57,429 nucleotides of DNA from Caldalkalibacillus uzonensis (lineage in GTDB: Bacteria; Bacillota; Bacilli; Caldalkalibacillales; Caldalkalibacillaceae). Position numbers and translations under genes: made by a program. The stretch lies in the NCBI RefSeq assembly GCF_030814135.1, contig NZ_JAUSUQ010000017.1, positions 1-57,429 of the forward strand. The letters run 5' to 3'. The notes below the pieces were generated by a model. It ran no database searches, was not told where the DNA came from, and saw only the letters and a list, made by a program, of their open reading frames with translations. This document shows, one piece after another, positions 36,258 through 45,536 of the stretch. Position 1 is the first letter of the stretch. Each line of letters opens with the position of its first letter.

Positions 36258-37053
36258 GGACCACTGCTCCTTCCATCACAATTTTGGTTCCCACGGACTG
36301 ACCCTGGCAAAAATCTAGCAAAGCACGCTCATCTTTGCCGTTCAGTATCACCACTTCCGGAACGTGTTGGGAGAGGGCAGAGAGAGCTGCTTGGACCTTG
36401 GGCACCATCCCACCGGTGATCACCTGCTCCTCGATCAGTTGTTCAAGCTGTGCTTTTGTCGCCGTTTCTAGGACGTGGCTGCCTTCTCCCTCTCCAACAT
36501 AAATCCCCGGGATATCGCTGACAAAGCACAAAGCCGCCTTCAGTGTTGCGGCCACCGCCGCCGCAGCTATGTCCGCATTAACATTGTAATGCTGGCCCTG
36601 TTGATCGATGCTGATCGGTGAAATGACAGGAATCAAGCCCTGTTCCATCAGGCTGTGCAACAAGTCAGCATTGACTTGTTTGATCTGCCCCACCAAGCCC
36701 AGCTTCTTGTGTTCCGCCACTGGTTCTGCCTCAAGCAGATCACCATCCACTCCACTTAACCCAATGGCGGCAGCACCGGCCTGTTTCAATTTTCGTACCA
36801 CCTGCTTGTTCAGTTTACCGCTCAGCACCATTTCCACCGTGTTCAGCACTTTGGGCGTGGTTACACGTAAACCATTAACAAAAGAGGAAGGAATGTTTAG
36901 CACTTTCAGCAAAGAGGAAATGGCCGGTCCTCCGCCATGGACAATCACCGGCCGCCACGAGCCGCCTTTTTGCAGATTGGCTATCTGTTTAAAAAACGAA
37001 TCAGGCAATGTTTCAAACACACTTCCACCGCACTTAATCACCACATATTGCAC
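36250..37053 (-). CDS. argB: Acetylglutamate kinase
   Basis: A 267-aa amino-acid kinase. N-terminal VVIKCGGSVF (usually KxGG), HGGGPAISSLL for acetylglutamate/ATP binding, and NVNADIAAAAVAATL in the ATP domain. The GTG at 37053 is chosen because GGAG lies 8 bases before it and it gives the family's normal N-terminus; the frame opens at a GTG directly after the argJ stop (37074), which has no ribosome site. Confidence 0.93.
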   Translation of the reverse strand: MQYVVIKCGGSVFETLPDSFFKQIANLQKGGSWRPVIVHGGGPAISSLLKVLNIPSSFVNGLRVTTPKVLNTVEMVLSGKLNKQVVRKLKQAGAAAIGLSGVDGDLLEAEPVAEHKKLGLVGQIKQVNADLLHSLMEQGLIPVISPISIDQQGQHYNVNADIAAAAVAATLKAALCFVSDIPGIYVGEGEGSHVLETATKAQLEQLIEEQVITGGMVPKVQAALSALSQHVPEVVILNGKDERALLDFCQGQSVGTKIVMEGAVVHG

Positions 37054-37074
37054 GTCCTCTGCTCCTCTCCACAC

Positions 37075-38295
37075 CTACGTTCGGTACAAAGCATTAATTT
37101 TGATATAATCGTAAGTCAAGTCACAGCCCCAAGCCGTCGCTTTTCCATCTCCCTGGTTCAGATTCACCTCGATGGTGACTGTCTCTTCTCCCAGGGCAGC
37201 ACTGGCTTCAGCTTCATTGAACGGTACCGGCAACCCTTGGTCGACTACGGTCACCGGCCCAATCTTCACTTGTACCTGCTCAGGATTAAACACTTGGCCA
37301 CTGTAACCGATCGCACATACAATCCGGCCCCAGTTGGGATCTTTCCCGTACACAGCCGTTTTAACCAAATTGGAACCAATAATCGCTTTGCCCACCGCTT
37401 TGGCCACCTGCTCGCTGGGCGCTCCCTTCACCTGCACTTCAATTAAGCGGGTCGCCCCTTCCCCGTCCCGGGCAATTTGTTTAGCCAACTCCCGCGAAAC
37501 CACCGCCAGGCCGGTTTTAAATAGATCCCAGTCCGGATGGGGGGGTGAAAGGGGGTGGTGAATCGCTTGCCCGTTGGCCAAGACCAACACCATATCATTG
37601 GTGCTGGTGTCTCCATCCACGGTGATCATGTTAAAACTCTGATCAGTCACTTCACGCAAAGCCTGTAATAAGTAAGTCTGTTCCACACAGGCATCCGTTG
37701 TGATAAAGGCTAGCATGGTGGCCATGTTAGGGTGAATCATGCCCGACCCTTTGGCCGCCCCGCCAATCGTAACTACCCGTCCGTCTACTTCCAACTGAAC
37801 GGCGTAGTGCTTTGTACATGTATCTGTGGTCAGAATGGCTTCTTCAAAGTGTTCTACACCTTGATGCTCCGGCTGGACCGCCTGGGCAATTCCAGCCTTC
37901 AGCTTATCCATGGGAATGCGCTCACCGATAACCCCTGTGGAAGAAACAGCTACCAGGTGTTCGGGCACACCCCATTTTTCTGCTATCAGGCGGCGCATGT
38001 CGTACGCGTCATCCAGTCCCGGCTGCCCTGTGCAGGCATTGGCATAGGCGGAGTTAACCAGCACCCCTTGCAGTTTCTGTTCCACGGCAATGCTGTCCTT
38101 GGTGACAAGCAAAGGTGCTGCTTGATAGGCATTGGTCGTATATACTGCCGCTGCCACAGCCGGCTGTTCCGAATAAAGCCAGCCTAAATCTTTCCGTTTC
38201 CGCTTCAGTCCGCAATGAAGGCCACCGGCATGAAATCCCTTGGGCAGGGTGACACTGCCTTGTTCAATGTGTTGAATCATTCCGATCTTGCTCAT
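37075..38295 (-). CDS. argJ: Bifunctional ornithine acetyltransferase/N-acetylglutamate synthase
   Basis: A 406-aa precursor that cuts itself before Thr193 in KGSGMIHPNMATMLAFITTDA (written here in two overlapping parts: KGSGMIHPNMA and ATMLAFITTDA) to give alpha and beta chains. It recycles the acetyl group from acetylornithine to glutamate and in many thermophilic Bacillus also uses acetyl-CoA. ATG 38295 follows AAGAGGAGAG; the longer frame to 38358 runs back into argC. There is no argA in the cluster, consistent with ArgJ supplying acetylglutamate. Confidence 0.95.
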   Translation of the reverse strand: MSKIGMIQHIEQGSVTLPKGFHAGGLHCGLKRKRKDLGWLYSEQPAVAAAVYTTNAYQAAPLLVTKDSIAVEQKLQGVLVNSAYANACTGQPGLDDAYDMRRLIAEKWGVPEHLVAVSSTGVIGERIPMDKLKAGIAQAVQPEHQGVEHFEEAILTTDTCTKHYAVQLEVDGRVVTIGGAAKGSGMIHPNMATMLAFITTDACVEQTYLLQALREVTDQSFNMITVDGDTSTNDMVLVLANGQAIHHPLSPPHPDWDLFKTGLAVVSRELAKQIARDGEGATRLIEVQVKGAPSEQVAKAVGKAIIGSNLVKTAVYGKDPNWGRIVCAIGYSGQVFNPEQVQVKIGPVTVVDQGLPVPFNEAEASAALGEETVTIEVNLNQGDGKATAWGCDLTYDYIKINALYRT

Positions 38296-38317
38296 GGTTC
38301 TCTCCTCTTCCTCTCCC

Positions 38318-39355
38318 CTATGGATAGACCGGCAGGACATTAAGACCCGCCGTTTCATCCCAAGCGTTCATGATGTTCATGTTCTGTATGGCCTGACCCG
38401 CTGCCCCTTTGACCACATTGTCAATCACAGCGACAATGATTAATCGGCCTGTGCGCTGATCATTGGCAAAACCGATATCGCAGTAATTGGACCCGTACAC
38501 CTCTTTTGTCGCTGGCCACACCCCTTCCGGGCGGATGCGTACAAAAGCATGCCCCTCGTAAAAACTGTGATACAAATCTATAATGTCCTGAGTCGCTTTG
38601 GCTTCCTGCAACTGGGTATACATGGTGCACATAATCCCCCGGGTCATGGGCACCAGATGGGTGGAAAAGGTTATCTTGACCTCTTTCTGCCCCACGCTGG
38701 ATAAAATCTGTTCAATCTCGGGAATATGCTGGTGAGCTCCCAGCTTATATACTTTTAGATTTTCATTTGTTTCCGAAAAATGAGTGCCTAGAGACTGCTT
38801 ACGTCCGGCTCCCGAGACTCCCGATTTGGCATCGATAATCAGCGTGTGCGGGTCAATCCACCCTTCCTTCAGCAGGGGAATCAATCCAAGTAAAGTGGCT
38901 GTCGGATAACAACCGGGATTAGCAATGAATTTGGCTTGAGCAATATCTTCCCTGTAAATTTCGCTTAGGCCGTACACTGCTTCTTGCAAGTAAGTTTCCT
39001 GGGCCGGATCGTGGTTGTACCACTCCGGATACAGCCGGGGATCCTTCAAACGAAAGTCTCCGGATAAGTCAATACAACGCACACCTTGTTCAACCAATTG
39101 TGGCAGTATATCCTTGCTCACTCCCGAAGGGGCAGCCAAAAAAACCAGGTCATGGTCCTGAGCCAGTTGCTGTACATCAAAGGCATCCAGGGTTTGCTCC
39201 ATGATACCGTGCAAATGGGGATAAACCTCTGCCAGTGCTTTTCCACTTTGTGAATGGGACACTACGGAGGTTAGTTGGGCATAAGGATGATGGGCCAATA
39301 GACGGATCAGCTCCACACCTCCGTAACCCGTTCCTCCGATCACCGCTACCTTCAA
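38318..39355 (-). CDS. argC: N-acetyl-gamma-glutamyl-phosphate reductase
   Basis: A 345-aa dehydrogenase: NADP-binding MKVAVIGGTGYGGVELIRLL and catalytic Cys149 in FIANPGCYPTATLLGL. TTG start at 39355 with GGGAG about 9 bases upstream. First gene of argCJBD; its promoter carries two ARG boxes. Confidence 0.95.
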   Translation of the reverse strand: MKVAVIGGTGYGGVELIRLLAHHPYAQLTSVVSHSQSGKALAEVYPHLHGIMEQTLDAFDVQQLAQDHDLVFLAAPSGVSKDILPQLVEQGVRCIDLSGDFRLKDPRLYPEWYNHDPAQETYLQEAVYGLSEIYREDIAQAKFIANPGCYPTATLLGLIPLLKEGWIDPHTLIIDAKSGVSGAGRKQSLGTHFSETNENLKVYKLGAHQHIPEIEQILSSVGQKEVKITFSTHLVPMTRGIMCTMYTQLQEAKATQDIIDLYHSFYEGHAFVRIRPEGVWPATKEVYGSNYCDIGFANDQRTGRLIIVAVIDNVVKGAAGQAIQNMNIMNAWDETAGLNVLPVYP

Positions 39356-39396
39356 CCTGCTCCACTCCCATTTCCATTTTTCTTTTTCTGCTGTTA

Positions 39397-39434
39397 GTGA
39401 ATTATTATACTTTCTATTGCATTATTATTCAATC
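39397..39434 (-). promoter_or_regulatory. ArgR-controlled promoter of argCJBD
   Basis: TTGAAT (39427-39432), 17 bp, TATAAT (39404-39409) on the minus strand. ARG boxes GTGAATTATTATACTTTC (39397-39414) and TTGCATTATTATTCAATC (39417-39434) start 20 bp apart and cover the promoter. Confidence 0.88.
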
Positions 39435-39584
39435 CTTTTTATCAAATTTTTGAGTTTAATTTTATTTTCTTGCTGACATCCACATTTGGCATTGAGTGAG
39501 AAAAGCAGGAAGTTGATGCCGCTTTTAATGTGGCAAGGTTTGCAGTAATATGATAAGTGGAGCAAACAAAGGAGAGGAGTTGCC

Positions 39585-40595
39585 ATGCAACCTATTATTG
39601 AGGTACACAATTTGCGTAAAGAGTTTAAAGCTTATTCCAGCCGCACAGGTTTAACAGGTGCATTCCGGGACTTATTTACCCGTCGTTATAAAATCGTCTC
39701 CGCTGTGAACAACATCAGCTTCAAGATCCAGCCAGGGGAAATGGTGGGCTATATCGGCGAGAATGGAGCAGGTAAATCAACGACCATCAAAATGCTGACC
39801 GGTATTCTCACCCCCACCTCGGGACATATCAGGGTCAATGGTATGAATCCCCACAAGCAGCGGGAACAATTTGTGCGGACAATCGGGGTGGTGTTTGGAC
39901 AGCGCTCCCAACTGTGGTGGGACATTGCTGTCCAGGAGTCGTTCCGCTTATTAAAAAAGGTGTACCGTGTGTCGGACGAGGACTATGAACAGCATATGAG
40001 CCATGTGATTGACACACTGGATATTGCACCGTTGTTGGATAAACCGGTTCGCAAGCTGTCCCTCGGCCAGCGCATGCGTTGTGAACTGGCTGCCGCCTTG
40101 ATTCATAATCCCCCCCTGCTGTTCTTAGATGAACCGACCATCGGCCTGGATGTGCTGGTCAAACTGAAAATACGAGAGTTTCTGAAAGAGATTAACCGCA
40201 AATATAACACGACGATTATGCTGACTACCCATGATATGACCGACATTGAAGCATTGTGTGAACGGGTGATCATGCTTGATGAGGGCAAGATCATCTATGA
40301 TGGTGAGCTGGAACGTTTGCGGCAGCAGTGGGCAGAAGGAAAGGAGATCCAGTTCCGTTTTGACCGGACCGTGAATCACTTAACCCTCAGGCAAATAACC
40401 GTACACTTGCCGGTGGAATGGTCACCAACTGAGAAAGAGAATGTGTGGCTGGCCAAGGTGAACAATGAACAAGTGATTTCAGAAGTGATCCGCCAAGTGG
40501 CAGGACAGCTCAGCATTGTCGATATGCAAGTCAATCAAATCTCCACCGAGGAAATTATCCGTAACATCTACGAAGAAGGGATTAAGCATGGTTAA
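39585..40595 (+). CDS. ABC-2 exporter ATPase
   Basis: A 336-aa ATPase: Walker A GENGAGKST, an inserted segment before it (TGAFRDLFTRRYK), signature LSLGQRMRCELAAAL, Walker B LLFLDEPTIGLD and switch His in LTTHDMTD. The N-terminal insertion and GEN-type Walker A are those of the group paired with DUF990/ABC-2 permeases. AGGAGAGGAG precedes the ATG. Its stop overlaps the next gene's start. Exported substrate is unknown. Confidence 0.92.
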   Translation: MQPIIEVHNLRKEFKAYSSRTGLTGAFRDLFTRRYKIVSAVNNISFKIQPGEMVGYIGENGAGKSTTIKMLTGILTPTSGHIRVNGMNPHKQREQFVRTIGVVFGQRSQLWWDIAVQESFRLLKKVYRVSDEDYEQHMSHVIDTLDIAPLLDKPVRKLSLGQRMRCELAAALIHNPPLLFLDEPTIGLDVLVKLKIREFLKEINRKYNTTIMLTTHDMTDIEALCERVIMLDEGKIIYDGELERLRQQWAEGKEIQFRFDRTVNHLTLRQITVHLPVEWSPTEKENVWLAKVNNEQVISEVIRQVAGQLSIVDMQVNQISTEEIIRNIYEEGIKHG

Positions 40596-41382
40596 CATGT
40601 ACCTGGAGATGATCCGCATCCGTTTTTTGATGATGCTGGCCTACCGTACTAATTATTACAGCGGGATTTTGATCTACAGCATCAATATCGGTGCCTATTA
40701 TTTTCTGTGGACGGCCATATATGGCGGGCAGGAGTCGCTGGGCGGGTTGACCGTCACCCAGATGACCACTTACGTGGCGGTGGCTTGGATGGCCCGGGCT
40801 TTTTATTTTAATAATATTGACCGGGAGATTGCCCAGGAGATTCGCGAAGGAAAAGTGGCCGTGGAAATGATCCGTCCCTACCACTATTTAACGATGAAAA
40901 CCATGCAGGGATTAGGAGAAGGGCTGTTTCGTCTTTTGTTCTTCTCCGCTCCTGGTCTGTTGATTGTCTGGCTTATTTTTCCCTTGGATTTTTCGGCCAG
41001 CGCCTGGACGTGGTTTACCTTCGGCTTGTCTCTTGTGTTCAGCTTTGTGATTAACACCCAATTAAACCTGATGACCGGATTACTAACCTTTTTCTTTTTT
41101 AATAACGATGGTTTGATCCGGGCCAAGCGCATTACGATTGACCTCTTCTCCGGCTTGATCCTCCCTATTTCTTTTTATCCAGGCTGGGCCCAAACGCTCA
41201 TGAGCTATCTGCCATTTCAAGCGATCAGTTATATTCCCAGCATGATTTTTACCGGAGCGTTTAGCGATGCCGAGGTGTGGAACGGGATCCTGTTGCAGGC
41301 CTTGTGGTCCGTGGTATTGATTGTTCCGATTCAACTGTTATGGATGCTGGCCAAAAAACAGTTGGTCGTACAAGGAGGATAG
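40588..41382 (+). CDS. ABC-2 family permease, first subunit
   Basis: A 264-aa protein with six membrane helices, starting MVNMYLEMIRIRFLMMLAYR, with the amphipathic N-terminal helix typical of ABC-2 (DUF990-like) permeases. ATG 40588 follows AAGGG and lies inside the last codons of the ATPase gene. Pairs with the next gene as the two halves of a membrane channel. Confidence 0.87.
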   Translation: MVNMYLEMIRIRFLMMLAYRTNYYSGILIYSINIGAYYFLWTAIYGGQESLGGLTVTQMTTYVAVAWMARAFYFNNIDREIAQEIREGKVAVEMIRPYHYLTMKTMQGLGEGLFRLLFFSAPGLLIVWLIFPLDFSASAWTWFTFGLSLVFSFVINTQLNLMTGLLTFFFFNNDGLIRAKRITIDLFSGLILPISFYPGWAQTLMSYLPFQAISYIPSMIFTGAFSDAEVWNGILLQALWSVVLIVPIQLLWMLAKKQLVVQGG

Positions 41383-41385
41383 GGC

Positions 41386-42171
41386 ATGTATTACTTCTCT
41401 ATCTTGTGGCAATACACGTTGCAGTATATGAAAACCAGAATGACTTACCGCGTTGATCTGTTTGTGGAACTGATGTCCGATCTTTTGTTCCAGGCGGTAA
41501 ATCTGGTGTTTATTTTAGTGGTGTTTAGCCATACGCCCTTGCTGAGCGGCTGGAGCCGGGAAGAGATTATGTTTATTTACGGCTTCTTTTTGGTGCCGTT
41601 TGCCATTTTCGCTGCGTTCTTTAATATATGGGATTTTAATGAACGCTACATTGTCAAAGGGGAAATGGACCGTATCTTGACACGGCCCATTCACAGCTTG
41701 TTTCAGGTCATCCTGGAGCGCATGGAGTTGGAATCCCTGTTTGGAGCCATCACTGGCTTGGCGATCATGTTTTATGCGGGATCTCAGCTGGGCTTGACCA
41801 TCTCCTGGTATGATCCGCTTATCTTCCTGTTGATGGTGCTGGGCGGGGCTTGCATTTACGGCGGGGTGTTTGTCTCGCTGGCCAGCATCAGCTTTTGGTC
41901 TGACAGCCGCACCGACATTATGCCCATGATGTACAATATTGCCAACTACGGACGCTATCCGGTGGACATTTACCATCGGGTGATCCGCTTTGTGCTGACC
42001 TGGATATTGCCCTTTGCCTTTGTGGGCGTCTACCCCTCCGCCTATTTTCTAGGACGGCAAGAGTGGTATGTGTACGCCTTTTTGACACCCTTGGTGGGAT
42101 TCATCTTTCTCAGCATATCCGTATGGATCTGGAATCAAGGAGTGAAACGGTACCGTGGTGCGGGCAACTAA
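41386..42171 (+). CDS. ABC-2 family permease, second subunit
   Basis: A 261-aa protein with six membrane helices (MYYFSILWQYTLQYMKTRMT at the start). It contains the conserved segment FVGVYPSAYFLG before the last helix. AAGGAGG lies before the ATG, three bases after the previous stop. The three genes form one ABC exporter transcribed divergently from argC. Confidence 0.87.
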   Translation: MYYFSILWQYTLQYMKTRMTYRVDLFVELMSDLLFQAVNLVFILVVFSHTPLLSGWSREEIMFIYGFFLVPFAIFAAFFNIWDFNERYIVKGEMDRILTRPIHSLFQVILERMELESLFGAITGLAIMFYAGSQLGLTISWYDPLIFLLMVLGGACIYGGVFVSLASISFWSDSRTDIMPMMYNIANYGRYPVDIYHRVIRFVLTWILPFAFVGVYPSAYFLGRQEWYVYAFLTPLVGFIFLSISVWIWNQGVKRYRGAGN

Positions 42172-42175
42172 AACA

Positions 42176-42197
42176 GGGAGCCCAACCGAGGGCTCCC
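42176..42197. terminator. Terminator between the ABC-2 exporter and ogt
   Basis: GGGAGCCC (42176-42183) and GGGCTCCC (42190-42197) form a perfect 8-bp stem. The minus-strand tail TGTTTTAG is the better U-tract, so it mainly ends the ogt transcript. Confidence 0.7.
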
Positions 42198-42200
42198 CTA

Positions 42201-42737
42201 TCACGAGTCCTTTTGTTCAATTGGCGCCCCTTCCAAGAGCAACAGCTGCCGCTTAATCTCCAAACCGCCACCATAACCCACTAAAGCCCCGTTTGAACCA
42301 ACTACTCTATGACAGGGGACAATGATGGGAACCGGATTTTTGTTGTTGGCACCGCCTATGGCCCGTACTGCTTTTGGTGCTCCGACTTCCTTAGCTATTT
42401 CTTTATATGAACGTACTTCACCATAAGGAATGTTGAGCAGGGCTTGCCATACCAATTTCTGAAACGGGGTGCCCACGAGATGTAACTCACAATCAAACTG
42501 GGTCCGCTCCCCTTGAAAGTAGGCTTCCAACTGGTTCATCTCATGGGCCAACGCATCTTGATCATGAAGCAGCCTGTCCGTTAAAAAGTTTTTTCGTGAC
42601 CAGTTGGCCAGTGCTGTCAGCACATTTTCACCCTGGCCAAATTCAATGGCACATAACCCTTGTTTAGTCCTAGCCAGAGTTAACGGTCCAATCGGCGTCT
42701 GGATCTCCGCGTAAAAAATGTTAAAGGTGCGAGACAT
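42201..42737 (-). CDS. ogt: Methylated-DNA--protein-cysteine methyltransferase
   Basis: A 178-aa suicide repair protein taking methyl groups from O6-methylguanine. The acceptor Cys142 is in PCHRVVG, preceded by the helix-turn-helix region SYKEIAKEVGAPKAVRA and the Asn hinge GGANNKNP. It is a repair gene like the AlkD glycosylase at 1947-2618, but far from it. AAAGGAG lies 11 bases before the ATG. It follows queG by 24 bases. Confidence 0.95.
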   Translation of the reverse strand: MSRTFNIFYAEIQTPIGPLTLARTKQGLCAIEFGQGENVLTALANWSRKNFLTDRLLHDQDALAHEMNQLEAYFQGERTQFDCELHLVGTPFQKLVWQALLNIPYGEVRSYKEIAKEVGAPKAVRAIGGANNKNPVPIIVPCHRVVGSNGALVGYGGGLEIKRQLLLLEGAPIEQKDS

Positions 42738-42761
42738 ACCATACCCGTCTCCTTTATCATG

Positions 42762-43922
42762 TTAATGATTGAACATGTTTAAGGCATGTTCAACTTCAGC
42801 CAGCACATCCTGATCCGCTTCTAACCTTTGTGCCTCTTTTAGCGCTTGCCGTCCCTCCTCTGTTCCGATTTTTCCCAAGGCCCAAGCTGCTGTGCCCCGA
42901 ATGGCTGGCCGGGGATCATTGTGCAAGAGGTCAATCAATTCAGGGACAGCTGTTTCGTCTTTAAAATTACCTAAAGCGATAATGGCATTGCGTTGCAAAG
43001 GTTTTTTCCCCCGCCAGGCAGAAGCAGTGGGGCCAAACGTTTTCCGGAATTCCCGTTTGCTCATGTAGAGCATTGGTTTTAACAAGGGCTTGACGACCTG
43101 TGGATCAGGTTCCATTTCTGGATGATGGGTAAAGTTCTTTTTGCGGTTATGGGGACAAACCGTCTGGCAGGTGTCACAGCCGTACAGCCGGTTACCTATT
43201 TTTTCCCGGTAAGGGAGCGGCACGAAATTTTTAACCTGGGTCAAATAGGCAATACATTTGTTGGAGTCCAGCTGCCCTCCCTGGACCAGGGCCCCTGTTG
43301 GGCAGGCTTCAATACATTTGTTACAGGTGCCGCAAGACTCAGTCACCGGCTGGTCCGGCTCAAAAGGAATGGAAGTGAGCATTTCACCCAAATACACCCA
43401 GGAACCGAATTCTTTGGTAATAATGGCTGTATTTTTCCCACTCCAGCCTATACCTGCCCGTTCAGCCACTGCCCGGTCAGATAAAGCACCGGTATCCACC
43501 ATTGATTCACAGTGAGCATCTGGCACTCTGCTCTTGATAAAGGATTCCAGTTTTTGTAGTTTATCACGCAAAATATGGTGATAATCCAGCCCCCATGACG
43601 CCCGGCACAAAATCCCCCTGTAAGCGCCTTGCTTGGAACGGGGGGGATGCTTCAGGCGAGAGGGATACGCCAGAGCGATGGCAATGATTGATTGTGCTTC
43701 AGGCAAAATCTTGGTAGGGGTGGTACGCTTCTCAATGTCCGGTTCCTCAAAGCCGGACTCATAGCCCAATTCCCGGTGACGTATCAAGCGCTGCTTCAAT
43801 TCGGCAAAGGGGTCAGCCGCAGCAAAACCAATTTTATCAATGCCGATCGAGCGGCTGTAATCGATGATCTCTTGCTTTAATTGTCTCAGGTCGAGATTCT
43901 GGTCTGTTTGAGCCAGCCCCAT
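42762..43922 (-). CDS. queG: Epoxyqueuosine reductase QueG
   Basis: A 386-aa enzyme making the last step of queuosine synthesis in tRNA (Tyr, His, Asn, Asp anticodons). Cobalamin/iron-sulfur reductase core, two 4Fe-4S motifs (CGTCNKCIEACP and CDTCQTVCPHN) and a C-terminal pair of HEAT-like repeats (about 300-380) for tRNA binding. AAAGGAGGGAG lies before the ATG. Targets tRNA-Tyr, -His and -Asp are encoded about 7 kb away. Confidence 0.95.
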   Translation of the reverse strand: MGLAQTDQNLDLRQLKQEIIDYSRSIGIDKIGFAAADPFAELKQRLIRHRELGYESGFEEPDIEKRTTPTKILPEAQSIIAIALAYPSRLKHPPRSKQGAYRGILCRASWGLDYHHILRDKLQKLESFIKSRVPDAHCESMVDTGALSDRAVAERAGIGWSGKNTAIITKEFGSWVYLGEMLTSIPFEPDQPVTESCGTCNKCIEACPTGALVQGGQLDSNKCIAYLTQVKNFVPLPYREKIGNRLYGCDTCQTVCPHNRKKNFTHHPEMEPDPQVVKPLLKPMLYMSKREFRKTFGPTASAWRGKKPLQRNAIIALGNFKDETAVPELIDLLHNDPRPAIRGTAAWALGKIGTEEGRQALKEAQRLEADQDVLAEVEHALNMFNH

Positions 43923-43964
43923 GGCGCTCCCTCCTTTCTTGGGATGGATGTGTTGCTTAGGATG

Positions 43965-44396
43965 CTATTTTGGAATAGCCTTCACAGCCAACTCATCACA
44001 GCGGTTATTCCACTTGTTGTCAGCATGTCCTTTCACTTTGTAAAAGGTGACCTCATGTTTACGTGTCAATTGGAGCAAGGCTTGCCACAGTTCTTTGTTA
44101 GCCACCGGCTGTCCGGAGCTGTTTTTCCAGCCATTTTTCTCCCAGTTGCAATACCATTTTTGTTGAAAGCCGTTAACCATGTAGGCAGAATCACTATATA
44201 GTTTTACCTTACACGGTTCTTTGAGGGCTTTCAACCCCTCAATCGCCGCTGTTAATTCCATTCTTTGGTTGGTTGTGTATTCGCTTCCACCTGTCAATTC
44301 TTTCACATGCTGGCCATACATCAGCACAGCTGCCCATCCCCCCGGGCCAGGGTTTCCTGAACAGGCTCCATCGGTATAAATGGTTACTTCTTTCAT
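43965..44396 (-). CDS. rnhA: Ribonuclease HI
   Basis: A 143-aa RNase HI that removes RNA from RNA-DNA hybrids. Catalytic residues are visible: Asp9 (YTDGAC), Glu47 (RMELTA), Asp69 (YSDSAY) and Asp133 (RCDELA), with His in KGHADN. Start follows AAAAGGAG. Single-domain form without the N-terminal hybrid-binding domain. Confidence 0.94.
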   Translation of the reverse strand: MKEVTIYTDGACSGNPGPGGWAAVLMYGQHVKELTGGSEYTTNQRMELTAAIEGLKALKEPCKVKLYSDSAYMVNGFQQKWYCNWEKNGWKNSSGQPVANKELWQALLQLTRKHEVTFYKVKGHADNKWNNRCDELAVKAIPK

Positions 44397-44452
44397 GTCT
44401 AGTCGACTCCTTTTTTTTCAAGATAACCCCTTTAAGTGTAAAGTTCAAGCAA

Positions 44453-44483
44453 GAAAAAAGACCAGCGGCTTTTGCCGCAGGCC
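44453..44483 (-). terminator. Terminator of sspH
   Basis: GGCCTGCGGC - AAAA - GCCGCTGGTC (one mismatch, one G-U) followed by CTTTTTTC on the minus strand, just after the sspH stop. Confidence 0.82.
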
Positions 44484-44495
44484 TTCTGTTTTAGC

Positions 44496-44678
44496 TTAAT
44501 GTTTTTCCACCAATTCTGCAACAGGGACCTCACGCTCATGTTCAGGATTGTCATAAGGGTAAATACGGGCTGTTCCCCGCTCTTCATCCACCCGCTGGAT
44601 CCAGATCGGTTCCCCCTGGTGCAAAACAACAATTTCATCAGTAGACTCAACAATTTGTTTGGCACGTCCGACGTTCAT
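44496..44678 (-). CDS. sspH: H-type small acid-soluble spore protein
   Basis: A 60-aa protein beginning MNVGRAKQIVESTDEIVVLH and ending VPVAELVEKH, which matches SspH. It is made in the forespore and shows the host is a spore former. ATG 44678 has AGGAGG 8 bases upstream; a longer frame to 44744 lacks one. Transcribed alone, between rnhA and a divergent gene. Confidence 0.93.
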   Translation of the reverse strand: MNVGRAKQIVESTDEIVVLHQGEPIWIQRVDEERGTARIYPYDNPEHEREVPVAELVEKH

Positions 44679-44773
44679 ATTTGCAACCTCCTCTATACAC
44701 CTATTTACAGTATTGATCAGCCCGTCTAAATTATTCACCATCACTTTAAAATGTGGAGGAGGTAAGCTATACT

Positions 44774-45505
44774 TTGATTAAAACGTTGGGAAAAACTGTG
44801 GTATCAGAGGTGAAAAAGGTGGAATTGCATCTTGATGAAACGATTCTATCCAAACTTCCGCATATACAAATCGGCCTGATTCGTTACCAAGGGGCAACCG
44901 TGTCTGAATCCCCCAAAATGCTAAAGGGGCGCATTGAGTTGTTCCTGGAACAGTTGAAGACAGAATATGAACCGCAAGAAATAGGCAACATCCCTCAAAT
45001 CGGTTATTTTCGCCAATGCTTTAAAGCGTTGGGAATCTCCCCCTCAAAATACCGTCCCAGTTCAGAAGCTTTATTAAGAAGGGTGTTGCAGGGCAAGCCT
45101 TTTCCGTTTATTCATTCCGCTGCTGATGTGAACAATTTTGTCTCACTGTACCATCTTATGCCTTGCGGGCTGTATGACGCCGATCAGCTGTCTGGAGAAA
45201 GACTGGTTATGCGCTTGGGCAGACCTGGGGAAGCGTATATCTCCTTGGCTGGTAAAGAAACGTCTGCTGAAGGCAAATGGATTACAGCAGATAACGCAGG
45301 ACCTTTTGGCAGCCCAATCATTGACGCGGACCGCACGAAAACATCGTTGAACTCCACCCATATGTTGCATATTCTCTACCTTCCCGATCCGCTTAAGGAT
45401 GGTCAGGACGCCCACTCCCTGCTGCAGTCTGTAGCAGATCTGTTTATTCAAATGAACGGGGGAGAGGTATTGGACTTGAAAGTCATGAAGCAGTCTAGTG
45501 CTTAA
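44774..45505 (+). CDS. B3/B4 tRNA-binding domain protein
   Basis: A 243-aa protein consisting of the B3/B4 domain found in phenylalanyl-tRNA synthetase beta subunit, here free-standing (YFRQCFKALGISPSKYRPSSEALLRR and LYHLMPCGLYDADQL in parts). Free-standing members may act as editing factors that clear mischarged tRNA, but this is not established for this group. The TTG at 44774 is 10 bases after GGAGGAGG; GTG 44753 precedes the ribosome site and is unlikely. Confidence 0.8.
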   Translation: MIKTLGKTVVSEVKKVELHLDETILSKLPHIQIGLIRYQGATVSESPKMLKGRIELFLEQLKTEYEPQEIGNIPQIGYFRQCFKALGISPSKYRPSSEALLRRVLQGKPFPFIHSAADVNNFVSLYHLMPCGLYDADQLSGERLVMRLGRPGEAYISLAGKETSAEGKWITADNAGPFGSPIIDADRTKTSLNSTHMLHILYLPDPLKDGQDAHSLLQSVADLFIQMNGGEVLDLKVMKQSSA

Positions 45506-45536
45506 ACACATGCAAGGATATGACTGGCGGACAAGG

